64,000 nucleotides of DNA from Apricaphanius iberus (Eukaryota; Chordata; Actinopteri; Cyprinodontiformes; Aphaniidae). The stretch covers positions 1 to 64,000 of the forward strand of contig JAPXFQ010000393.1 of assembly GCA_028564705.1 (NCBI GenBank). The letters run 5' to 3'. Below the pieces are notes generated by a model. It was not told where the DNA came from. It saw only the letters and a program-made list of their open reading frames with translations, and made no database searches. Positions 1 through 11,800 of the stretch are shown here, piece after piece. The position numbers and the translations under genes were made by a program. Every line of letters begins with the position of its first letter. The stretch's first letter is position 1.

Positions 1-395
1 GCCCGTCTTGCACGGCACCCGACCCCTATGGCCCCTCCCACAGGTGGTGAGCTCATGGGAAGGGGGGCCCATGTTTCCTCTTCGGGCTAAGCCCGGCCGG
101 GCCCCATGGAAAAAGGCCCGGCCACCAGGCGCTCGCCAACGTGCCCCACCTCCAGGCCTAGCTCCAGAGTGGGGCCCCGGTGACCCGCGTCCGGGCGAGG
201 GAACACTACATCCATATGTTTTATTCATCATAGGGGTCGTCGGGCTGCGCTTTGTCTGATCCCTCACCTAGGACCAGTTTGCCATGGGTGACCCTACCAG
301 GGGCATAAAGCCCCAGACAACATAGCTCCCAGGATCATTGGGACACTCAAACCCCTCCACCGCGATAAGGTGGCAGCCAGGGAGGGGCTGCCCTA
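1..395 (+). mobile_element. GC-rich non-LTR retrotransposon-like fragment
   Basis: The first ~395 bases are strikingly GC-rich against the AT-rich sequence that follows. They contain phrases that recur in teleost interspersed repeats, such as GACCCGCGTCCGGGCGAGGG and CCACCGCGATAAGGTGGCAG. I read this as part of the 5' untranslated region of a fish LINE, cut off by the window edge and lacking downstream coding sequence. The open frame across it (8-259) looks fortuitous. Family assignment is from memory and unverified. Confidence 0.55.
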
Positions 396-2120
396 AGGTT
401 ATGCAGAATATTCACTAGGCACTTTGCACTGACCATTTATGACATAAAGTGGGTTTGTAGGGGGCAGGCTATACTGGCAGTCCAAAATTACCTGAGCACA
501 TGTCTAGGGAGTGTGATTTATAAGGTCGAAATTATGTGCAGCTGTACATATTCAAAGTTTGTTGGTTCTAAAACTTACTTAGTAAAACTGTACTTACTTA
601 CTAAAGAAAAAAAATAAATATTGAGCTCAATTACAGTTTTTTTAAGGATTCCCTGCAACAGTGGGGTAGCCAGAAAAAAACAAACAATGGGTGTGCCAAA
701 TTTATTCTCAACTAATATAATTATTATTTTTTTCTATGTGCATGTAATGCCCCTCTGAATGGGGAAAAGGTTGCTAGTTTCATAATTTGCCTGAAGCGGA
801 GCGGCAAGGGCTCCCCCTACCTACAGGTCTGCAGGCAAAACTAAAACTTTCAGACTAACATATTCTAAATAACTGGCTGCCATTAACTTGTGTAAAACAC
901 ATTCTAAACTTCTGAAATGCATGGTAATAACTTTTCAACCTTTAAACACAAGTTTTTAACGCAATTTAAATGAGTTCTTTACAAATGCAGCAGGTACCGC
1001 ACAACATCTGTGGCACACATCAGGCTCTATGGCACGCGTCTAACCGAGCGCACTGGGATGACTGGACTGGCGACCTGTCCAAGATACACTGCACCAGACC
1101 CCCTAAGAGTAGGATAAATAATTTATATAGCTTGACTAGAGTTGCTAAAAATATAATAAAATCAGCGCTTCACGTAAAGCAGTCAGAGGGAGGTGTTAAA
1201 ACTAAAGTGTACAAAAGTATAAACAGTATACAAACATATATATATATCAGTTTTTGGGTGTGCCAGCTGGCTCTGTGGGTGGCACTGGCACACCCTGGCA
1301 TAATATATACCCGTATGCCCTGCAAAGTTTTATAAATGAGACACTGGGTTTTTTGATGTCCTATCAAAGTATTTTACTTGGGGTGAGGGCAGTAGTTTGA
1401 CTAGGTCAGTGGAACACATATGTAATTGAGTTTTATTTTGTTACTGAAGCACTTTTTGCCTTTTTACTTTTTAAACTATGGACCATTTATCTGAGAAATA
1501 GAGACATAGATTATAGATTTATGACCGATATTCAATCTCTTATTTTGGTTAAAATTTGACTTGCTCAAACAGATTTAAGCCAACAAAAGCAAGAACTACA
1601 AAATAGATCATTTGAAAACAAGATATTGATTATTTATGAGAGGAGTGAAGGTAACATCACACCAGATAAATTAGAGAACTGAAAAACTGTTCTTAACAAT
1701 GTTTTTTTTTTTACAGAAGAAGTTTTAGGAGATAATTTGTTAAACTTTCCAGAGCATCTTACTTTACCAAATACTTTTTAGAGATTTACTAAGTGTAAAT
1801 ATTGCTCTGTGTGCATTCCATGAAGAGTCTGTATCTTAAAATAACTTCTGAGATTTCCAAAGTACTGCCAACATTTTCATATTCAGCATGTTGTAAAAAA
1901 GGAGCTCAAAATGACAAAACACAGCAGTTTAGTGCATTTTATGCAGCAGTTCTTTTATCTGCTAAAAGTCTTGCTCTCTGTCTTACTCTTTACCAGCCGA
2001 GATGCATTTTGAAAATAAAATGTATTCTTGCATCTTTTGTGTTTCTTATGATTTTATTTCTAAACACTTAACTGATGCTGAAAACCTTCGACTGTTTTAC
2101 CTGTAGCAAAAACCTCTACT
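396..2120. other. Intergenic AT-rich DNA, nothing recognised
   Basis: This stretch has no exon-like open frame with splice signals. The open frame at 970-1335 has no recognisable domain and is interrupted by AT repeats. I see nothing that supports a gene here. Confidence 0.5.
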
Positions 2121-2128
2121 GTTGTTAC

Positions 2129-3420
2129 CAGAGGTGTAGACTTGATTCACATGACTTAGATTCAAGTCAGACTCGAGTCATTAATTTTGTGACTTGAGAC
2201 TTGAGTTAAAAAATTTTTAACACTTTGACTTGATTGGAATTCCAAACCAGTGACTGGGGATTTCTCAGACGTAAACCTATTTACTTGGAAACACTTGATA
2301 TTTGACCCAATAATTAAAGTTTAAAACATCTATTATTTCAAAATTGTTCCACTTTAATGTCATTTTACACATCCTGTGGTGGTGATCCTAATCTCGCTGA
2401 TTTAAGCAAGCAGAGACTGTGTGTGCGACAGCTGCCGAACAGCCAATCAGAATACTAGACTTAAAAACAAAGCCAACTCTTTAGAGTGCTCCAGCCAATA
2501 ACAGTTCTGCTCTTAAGTGAATTTTTTCGACAACATAAACTCCAGAGTAGCTGACAAAAATGCAGTGCAACATTTAAAAATATGCAAGAAGAGAATCATA
2601 GAGATGGCTAAATGTCCAACTTGTTGTGATATCTAAAATAAAAAGTTGCAGTTTCTTCCTCCTAGGCTCTCCCAATGGAGAAATTCATGGCCTAATCTGA
2701 ACCAGGAGAAGTTCTGATTAAGAAAATAATAATATGAACCACTTAGGCTACACTTTTTTAAATATCCTGATGCATATCTTATACATTTAACATAAATCTA
2801 ATTGGACTGAAAATTTCAGTTGGAAATATATGATTCTAAACAAACTTCAGGTGTTTGATTCTGCAAATGTTTATTTTTCTTGAAAATCTCTTGTAAATTC
2901 TTGCAAATTACCTTATTTATAGTTAATATCTGTGGCTTTTAAAAATTAAAATATCATCTTGAAAATTAGTTCACTAATACTCTTTTGAAAAATCTCTTTA
3001 ATCCTTAGCAGTGAATCTCTGAAATTCTATTTCAAAGGAAGACTATTCTTATCAGATAAATTAGATTAAATTTAATTTATGAGATTTATTAAATTTACTT
3101 TAAAATTACTTTAAATTAAAGTACAGCATGGATTTTTGAGTTCATAAAAACTCTTTCTACATTTTCTAAGCTTAGCTGTACATGTTTAATCAGGTATTCA
3201 AATAAATAAAGATTTTAAAAAGAACACATGGTTTATGATTTACAATGAAGATTAAATTGTAACATCGTTTTAAAAAAATGACTCGAAATGACTTGAAATT
3301 CGAAGTTCAAAACTTGGGACTTGACTTGAAACTTGCCTGACTTTACTTGAAACTTGACTTGAGGGTAATGACTTGAGACTTACTTGAGACTTGCAAAGCA
3401 ATGACTTGGTCCCACCTCTG
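2129..3420. mobile_element. Non-autonomous hAT-type element (MITE) with 8-bp TSD
   Basis: The element starts CAGAGGTG and ends CACCTCTG, so its termini are inverted repeats. Both arms are rich in ACTTGA/TCAAGT motifs that continue the inverted similarity for about 100 bases. It is flanked by a perfect 8-bp direct repeat, GTTGTTAC, at 2121-2128 and 3421-3428, the target-site duplication length of hAT transposons. The AT-rich interior has no transposase, so it is a non-autonomous copy mobilised in trans. Confidence 0.88.
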
Positions 3421-3428
3421 GTTGTTAC

Positions 3429-4369
3429 AGTAAGCTGGTAACTTAGTTCTTGTGCATTTACTCAAAGAATACTCATCAGATTTTTGAGTTTCTGGTTGGT
3501 TGGCCATCAGTCAGGGATTAATCCATTTAGCTGTAATGCAGTCAAGTAACAAAAATATTAAATTGGTCTTACTTGGTCTTTCTTTCCTTTTTCTATTTTT
3601 GTTTTTATTTTATTTCTTTGAGCTGTACTTGTATATCCTTACTCTCCAGCATCAACAAAAGTCAATATATACATTATTCCATGATTTTCAGAAATATGGA
3701 TACCATTTTCCATATTTCTCAAAGTTAGCCAAGCATAAATGCTACACATAGCTGTGACTGGTAATTTCTTGCCCACTGAAATTTATTAAGCAGGGTTATC
3801 AAGTATCAAGGTCTTTTTACAGTTCACGTTTTTTTCCCAAATAGCACTCTGCGGTAGAGAGAGACAAGCCTAGCTGTCTAGTTAGCACCTCAGCAGCAGC
3901 TCACTTTGGTTGGCCATGACTGGAATGAAAGCTATGCTGCATGACATTTTGTCAATATAAGGAAGGTTGGCTGGAGGGGTTTAATACCTAATCCAGGTGG
4001 TTTATGTGAGCTCAGGGCATTTCTAAAGTCTTTTGAGCCTATTGAATTAGAGGTGCAGCATGTGGTAGGTCAAATGTGACAGGATGCTGGGACTATTTGG
4101 ATCTTGGATTTTTGTATTGTGCTCATAGATTCTATGGTTTTTAAGGCAGGGATGTCCAACATGATCAGCCCTGTATATTCTGTATGTACATAATCCAGAT
4201 CAGATAGTAGATTGTTAGTAATATTTACTTCGGTAGCTTTTAGGGTTATATTTTACTGAGGCACTTCAGAGGAAAATGTACTTTACACTACTTTCCACAG
4301 GCGCTATAACAACTTGGAAACTTTTTATAATTTTAAAAACAGGACACCATATATGAATATATGTTTTAC
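3429..4369. other. Intergenic, no gene seen
   Basis: AT-rich DNA between two transposon remnants. One open frame (3500-3751) carries a hydrophobic Phe/Leu stretch produced by T-rich sequence; it has no splice context or recognisable domain. Confidence 0.45.
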
Positions 4370-4985
4370 ATCATTGTCTTGCTGAAGAGTGGAACTCACT
4401 CTAGCCTCTTGTAGCCTGTAACAAGTTTTCTTCCAACATTGGCCTTTATTTAGCTCTGTTTTTCTAACAATAAACGCTAATAACGATCATGTCTGGTGTA
4501 GCTGCTGTGTTCAGGGCAATGTGCAATATAGGTTTTCCATCACTGTAGACCACAATTTCAAGTTTGGTCTTTTGGCTTGTGGCAAATTTAAGTGTATGTT
4601 TTATGTCTATTTTCAACAATGGCAATGGTCAGATCTGTGGAGTGCACATCCGATTTTGGTAATGTCAACAGATTATTATACAGACTTACGAATCTCTGTA
4701 GATCCTCCCAGAGTTAACATAGACCGTTTGGCTCTTTTTCTAACCCAAAAAGTGTCATTTGACAATATGACATCCACGGTTTCTTCTCCATGGCTGTGGC
4801 AGAATTTTAATGTGACTAATTGTTAATCTGTTTGAATAATCGCTTGCTTCTTGCCAATCTTCTATAAAGACCAGATTTATGAAGTGCAGAGTTTGTCAGG
4901 TCAAGAGACTTTTCAAAGTGAGCTGTGGATATCTGCTCTTCCACCAGCGTTACCATTGATATATCAGTTTAGGCAGTTGTGCCAT
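4370..4985 (-). mobile_element. Degenerate Tc1/mariner remnant
   Basis: The sequence resembles the antisense of a Tc1-like transposase region common in fish: a TCTTGCTGAAGAGTGG-like block, CAGGGCAATGTGCA, ACAATGGCAATGG, GGAGTGCACA and GAGCTGTGGATATCTGC occur in the order expected for the reverse strand. Many substitutions and indels have destroyed the frame. No clear terminal inverted repeats remain. Assignment rests on pattern memory. Confidence 0.55.
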
Positions 4986-6650
4986 GCGCTTTCCATTTTC
5001 AGATGATAGCCTTCATGTCAGAATTGCATCAGATCAACAAACAGATTAAAACATATATTATATTCTGTACACTTCACAAAAAAGTTGTAAGAAGGCGAAA
5101 TATTAAAAACCCGTTCATGTTATTGAATAAATCCTTTGTATCTATATCTAATTAAGAAAGAGTCTGAAACAACAAATATATTGTTATTACGCTTTAAAAT
5201 ACAAAACATAATTATGTTTTGTCCTAATGAAAGTCAATATGTTTTTGGAACCATGATTGTACATGGCAGATTTAATGAGTATATGTTAGCTAGAACTTTC
5301 TTTAAACTGGTGAGAAATTATGGTACCAGTAAGAAGCATTCCCATTTGTGAATACATGCTGCTAATGTGTCCAAAGAAAAAGTATCCATGGAGAGAACAT
5401 AACAGGAGTTAAACATTGTGACATCATATGACAAACTGTGGAAGGCAACTGTCAAAAGAAAGGGTGTTTAATTTAGCCACCAATGTATATCAACTGTTGT
5501 TACGCATATATTTGGGTCATCATATTAAGTTGAATGCGCACTTGGATCTTAAAACTGTTGTGCATAAAGAAAGGCCTCAAATCATCAATGAATTACAGTA
5601 ACATTTTAAAAAGTAAAACTCAAAATGATACCTTTACAGGTTAGAAATTCATTATTTTAGCAAACTTTTCTACAAGCTGGTTTATTTATTAGTCATTCTC
5701 AGTTTTCACCCTCTAAATTTCTGTTATTTAATTCTTATTTATTTTTTAATACACATTGATATGGTGTTCATTAATCCCATATATTTGTTAATCGGAAATG
5801 TTATTTAGCTCACTTTAAGACACTGTTAGGACCAGGTAGCTTCATTATGCTTTAATTGAAAATGCCTTACAATGGCTTACTTTTAGCATGACTTTCAGTG
5901 GTACTCTGTACCCAGTTCAAAGACAAAGTTATGCACAGTTTGAATCCTAATGTGACAAACGTATGACCTTCATCAATAACTTTTTGTTCTTCATTTGATC
6001 ATCTCTCTTTCCAATAACAAATGAGCATCAAAGACTAGAGGAAGAGCCTGTACCACAGAAATGCCACAACCTTGATTATGTAATACATCGTAACATTAGA
6101 AGTACACTCCACACAAACGGATTAGTGCCTTGTTAGCGACATGTGGTTTCACATGGTATCCGGGCAACTTGGAAATCTAATGCAATAAGGCAGCAGGTTC
6201 ATTTTAAAGAATGCCAGCTTTATAAAAAATATGGACAATCCATAGATAGTATAAGCTACTGAGTAGCTTTGAAGCCCATATCTTCTGCAGACATTTTGAA
6301 TTTTTGGAAAGTGGGATCCTGTTGCACTGCAATTATATCAGTTATACATGCAGTGTGTTCGAAATTACATCATGTGAACACAGAACTAACTAAAATGTAT
6401 TTTTCATAAATAACATGCAATGTGTTATTTTACTCTTTAATACTCTGCTTATGTGAACTAGAATCATCAACATAAATGACTTCAGAGAGACATTTGTGAC
6501 GAATGTGTGAATAGTTAAATCTAAAATGATTGTAAAAAAAAATGACAGCTCACTTCTCTAAGATTTTAATTTTGTCAACCCCCCCCACTTATAATTATTA
6601 ATCTTTCCAACCAAGATCACTTAATCCCCCAGCTGCTCTCACCCCCCTCT
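4986..6650. other. Intergenic region upstream of igfn1
   Basis: AT-rich DNA without a convincing exon. The last ~100 bases lead into the presumed igfn1 promoter. No other conserved element is evident by eye. Confidence 0.4.
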
Positions 6651-6690
6651 TCCTTAATAATATAAGACGCCCACATTCAGCATCAAACTG
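6628..6690 (+). promoter_or_regulatory. igfn1: Putative igfn1 core promoter
   Basis: A TATA-like run, AATATAAGAC, sits at about 6659-6668, some 25-30 bases before a sequence that behaves as a first exon. A CAGCTG E-box, the core bound by myogenic bHLH factors, lies at 6630-6635. Muscle-type regulation would suit igfn1, but this is inferred only from position and short motifs. Confidence 0.45.
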
Positions 6691-6825
6691 TCTCAGCAGA
6701 GGTAGCTTGCAGACAGACAAACCAGAAACATCTACCCAGAGGTTTGAATATCCACTAAAACCTGAGAGTCCGTAGATTTATACTAAAACAATCAATCTTT
6801 GTGAGACGGTGTGAGTTGAAGACAG
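6690..6825 (+). other. igfn1: igfn1 exon 1, non-coding (5' UTR), putative
   Basis: The block lies just downstream of the TATA-like box and ends in GACAG followed by the consensus donor GTGAGC at 6826. It has no open frame joining igfn1, so it would be untranslated. The transcription start is a guess. Confidence 0.5.
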
Positions 6826-8079
6826 GTGAGCCACTCATCTCTGTTTTTTTATGTGTGATAGCATTACATTAAAGACAGTTAGCAGGTTTACTGAATGCTT
6901 GAAACAAAAATCAGATATTCCGACTCAAAAATCTGCTTCTGCTATTTTATTCTGTACATTTAAATACAAAAAAACTCTAAAATTATGTCATAAAAGTAAA
7001 TAAAATATATATTATTGTCTTGCTATAGTTATTTTATTTTAAAAAATGTATTAGACAATATAAAAATATAATAAGGGCAAGTATACAGGATGTTTATTTC
7101 CAATACCACAGTATATTTATTCAAGGTCCATGTAAGATATATTTTTTTTGTATTTTTTAACTGTCAAGATTTTGCCTCAACTTAGTACCTTACTTCAGAA
7201 TATGTAACTTCATAACATGGTGCTTAATAGCCAAAGCATTGCAGTTTTTCTTTTTAAGCATCACTGATTTATATCAAACATTCTCAGTTGAGGTTAAAAC
7301 TGTGATATGACCCCTGAAATGTTTAATACTGTGAAATGTACTTCCTATAGCTACAACTCAGCTTGATAATATAAGAAATAAAACAACTATTCAAGAAATA
7401 TAGTAAAATAATACATCCCAAATTAGCTTGACCTTTTGAGTAGGCTATAAAACATTGTAAACTGATATGACTTTTTGAATAACAATTGTTGGATATTATT
7501 TGATACAATAAAAAGTTCACATCTTGCATTACTATAATATTTTCAGCCTGTTTGAGGTAGTCTCAATATCAGAATTTGTTGCTGATACAACTGCAATATT
7601 TTTTAACAAAATTTAAATCTTCTAATCACCATTATTGTAATAATGTAATCTTTCATTGTTATTAATCTAAATAGATTAGGATTCACATAAATTTTAGTTT
7701 AGAAAATAAATGAAAAGCAGAAAAGAAAGAGGACGAGTATAATGGCAAAAATGTGCAGTCTCAAATGTATCCTCCACTTCAGCACAATCTGCAAACTGCA
7801 TTGATTTATCAATAGCCATTTAAGACATTGATATTTAAGAAAAGAGGTTGGGGTTGAAGTGGACATGGAATTTATATTTGATAAATGTTTGTTAGTTAAA
7901 AAGGGTCAGTGAAGCAGGAAGACCTGGCTAACATCCACAAACTTATAGAACAGCTGGGTGGGGGCCTTTTGAGTGGGAGCATGTACCACTCTTAATAGGC
8001 CACTTTTCACCATGGCTTTTTAACGCACTTCACTAAATAGGGCAAACATGTTAAACATAATAACCTATGCATGTGTTTG

Positions 8080-8098
8080 TATATATATATATATATAT

Positions 8099-8129
<31 letters not shown>

Positions 8130-8150
8130 ATGTGTGTATGTATGTATGTA
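8080..8150. repeat. (TA)n/(TG)n microsatellite
   Basis: A TA dinucleotide tract runs into TG and TATG repeats. The antisense open frame across it encodes only Tyr/Ile/Thr/His repeats and is not a gene. Confidence 0.95.
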
Positions 8151-8831
8151 GATATAACACCATACAAGTACTGGTGAAGTAGCAGGATCACAAAATACCA
8201 ACTAATTTGCATATATGTGACTAGTGACTATTGGCAAGGAGCGGCAGTGGTGATTGTCTTCCTGTAACACATTTTCTGAATTATTAATTTGGATATAGAC
8301 GGATTTGCAGTGTGACCGGTAAATATAAATTGTTATTATATTGATTACGGGGTAGGCAGATATATAACATTGTAGCTTCAGCCTACTCCCTCTTTTGAGC
8401 TCCTGTAACAGAATAATGAGAATATGAATGTTGTTAAAATGCAAACTGCTCAAAAAATAAATAAATAAATAAATAATAATAAAAATATATATATTAAAAA
8501 CTTTTATCAAACCCACTCTTTTGCTATAGATTAGAATTTCAAGACTTTATAAAATGATTTTAAAAATGGCCACAATAAATTAAAAAGTCATGAGGGTACT
8601 GCCTTTAAAATATCTACAATATTTTTCTGTAGTGTGAATATTTTGTATGTACTAAGATAGACATCTAAAGCCTAATAATCTAACAGATGTTTTGAATTTT
8701 GGAAGAATTAACAAAGAGTAAAGATGAAAATGAATGACAAAATCTGTAGTGTTGTATATTTTCATCATTTCTAATGATATTGCCCTTTTTTTTTTTGCAG
8801 ATCACCTTTTACTTTTGTAACCCTTTGCAAG

Positions 8832-8880
8832 ATGTGGACCAAAGGGAAGAGCTCAGGGCAGATAGCAACCAGATCATCAT
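8832..8880 (+). CDS. igfn1: igfn1 exon 2, start exon
   Basis: The exon opens at 8801 after a T11GCAG acceptor, with 31 bases of 5' UTR, then encodes a short basic N-terminus beginning [10 protein letters not shown]. It ends in phase 1 before GTACAG, a slightly weak donor. Confidence 0.7.
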
Positions 8881-11800
8881 GTACAGTAGTGCAATTCTCT
8901 TTTCTTATTGTTATTTTATCCCAGGGTCTGCTTAGACCTTGTCAACATCCTAATGCAAAGTAAATAGTGTCAAAGAACATTTCTTAAGTGACTCTTACAT
9001 ATGTTACAATAAGTGAAGATGAAAGAAATTACAGAAATAGAGACATCTGGGAGAAAAAAAGTGCATTACCTGCCTTATATATCAGAAACAATATGCTGAT
9101 GATTATTTGTGATCTATATTCACTTAACTGTTTTTTATTAATTACAGGTTTCTCCTTGGTTCACCAGTATATTATGCGTTTTAATGAGGTGTCTGGCAGC
9201 AAATCAGGTGAAATATATTAGCTGTTGTATTTACTGGTGGATGTGCACTTTTACTTTTAATAAAATAAAAATTTTCGGGCACAGTCAGTGTACATACTCT
9301 GTGTTACTAATGCCTGCTTATTGCCTCTCAATGCTTTAAGAAATGTATTTCTACATGATTTTAGAAATATATATCCACAGCCTGATCCGACCATGTTAGC
9401 CATCAGATTTTTTTTTCCCACACGATTACAGTACTAAATAAACTTACACAATAATGCTGATTGCACCTCACACTAACTACACTAATGTCCAGCATTATCC
9501 CCCTGATGTATAGCTCTGTTTTTTACTTGTCTCATTTCTTACCTTGCTGTGCATGCAGTAAAAAGTAGAAAGTAGAAAAATGAAATCAGCAGGTAGGTTC
9601 ACAAAATAAAAAAAATGATGATTTGATTTTTTTATAACAACTGAGTAAATTAGCACAATACTTTTAACTTTTCCTGCAATGTAACAAATAGGTCAATGAA
9701 GACAAAAAAAAGGAGTAAATGGAAGAATATAATCTGTAGCTGTCAGCTAGCTTTCTTAAAGAACTCGTATACTGACAAATTAACTTTGTTTATTAATATG
9801 ATTTTGTGCATTTCGAAATCCAAAAAAGAGGGCATCTCTGTGAGTCTTTTAGGTTTGTGGAGTTTTAAAATATTAAATGTTGCATTGTGGCTTTTGCAAG
9901 CAAACAGATGTCTAAGATGTTCTAGAAATCTACTAAAAGAAATAACAGAAATCTAATGTAGCAAGATATAGATGAGTAATTTTGGCAGCAAAAATTGTAA
10001 CTTTTTCTTGGTTTTGACCAGAATTTCTAGTGAATTTATGAATCATCTTTTTTCAGTACAATGCATCTTGAAATAACACACCCTGTTTGAAACATGTTAA
10101 TAGCATGAAAAAGCAAACATACTGTATAGCTGCCTGCAACTATTTCATTTTATTTTTAGAATATATGTATGAATAGATTTATTAACTACAACTACTTATA
10201 TAGCTTTGCTCCACTGTCATTGGACTCAAAGCATCATTGGTAATGTATTCTGCCATCTGCTGGCACCATATTGGAACTCTGTTTCCAGAACTCCAATTTG
10301 CTTCCATAATAGTAGTAAGCACTCATTGGTCTCATCCAACTAAAAGGACGGTTGACTTGATCATTGATATTTTTTGAAACACTTGTGATTTAATAATTCT
10401 CTCTATATTCTTTCAACTTCATTTAGCTGCAATCCGGAGAAGATCCAAAACCCCTGGAGTGATAATCACACAATATACAGCAACATTACCTGAGGGTAAA
10501 AGCACCCCAGACTTCCAGTGTAAACCCTTGCCAGTTACAGTCATTGAAGGTTGGTTTCTTTATATAACAAAATGCAATAAAAATCACACTGAACATAAAC
10601 ATGTAAACAAAACAAGAGAAAAACAACATGATTGACTCAATGCATTGTATCCATATGCTTTCTGTTCAAAACAAAGTTGAAATTAAAAAAGTGCCAACAA
10701 ATGACATATTTCTAAAATTTTATTTAGGTGAGTTAGCTGTTTTCAAGGCCGTGGTGACAGGGGAGCCAAAACCGGATGTTTCATGGAGAAGAGCAAAAGG
10801 AGCCGTTACAGATAAGGACAAATTCCAAAGGACATATAATGAATCAACAGGAGAACACATCTTAGAGGTAACCAACTAAATGTGTTGCAATGCACAGTTT
10901 GATATAAAGCTGAACGGTACAGAATTTTTTTTTTTTTTGAGTGTATAAGCATTTGATATTTACTTTCAGATTCATAAAGTGTCTGCAGTGGAGGGTGATA
11001 CGTACAAATGCTATGCTGTGAATGAATTTGGAAAAGCTGTCTGCAGCACAACATTAAATGTGACTGATGGTAAGACTGATTCAAGAGTTAGTTTGTTTTT
11101 TTACTGTAAACTGCACAATTAGGTAGAAATATAAGATCATATGAACCAATCTGTGACAGTGTTTAAGTAGCTTGTCGGAGCAGAACTTCTGCACTTTGGA
11201 TGCAAAAGCTACGAATAAAAACATGTAGGAGTATATTTAGATGTATGCCTTAGTAAGTAGAATTCTCCATAGTTTTAGAGTAAAAAGACAGTGACATTAA
11301 TTAATTTTACTCTTTACATCTAGCCGATCAGAATGTGATCTCTACCCATCAAGTGGCTTCTTGGCTCAAAACAACCATTGTCTCTTGTTGAAACCAGAAT
11401 GCATGGCCCCATCAGTCATAGCAAGTTATCCAGGTTCTGAAGCAGCCCAAAACTATCATACTACTGCCACCATTTTTAACCAACAAAATTGTATTCTCTT
11501 TGACAAGATGCAATACATATTTGATGAAGAATAACTTAAAATAAGACATAGAATACAAAGTGTAGATGTTTTGGCTCTGTCCAGGTTCAACGAATCCTGA
11601 AGATTTCAGAAAGCTGCTAAAAAAAAGGTAAGCATTTTAAGTTGCTCAATCCAAAAAATGTTGCAGTAATATTGTATGTCAAATTTTCTATTTAAAATAT
11701 ATATTTAATATTTTCTAAATACTTTAGTAAAGCCAATACAGCAGGTGGAGAGAATGATGAAAGATTCTGGGATGCAATGCTAAAGGCTGACAAAAGAGAC

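Noticed and set aside
8..259. 83-codon open frame at the window start
   Set aside because: It lies in a GC-rich repeat fragment and shows no domain.
970..1335. 121-codon open frame
   Set aside because: No recognisable domain, no splice context, and AT-repeat content in the second half.
8007..8201. Antisense open frame with Tyr/Ile/His/Thr repeats
   Set aside because: It is a translation of a TA/TG microsatellite.
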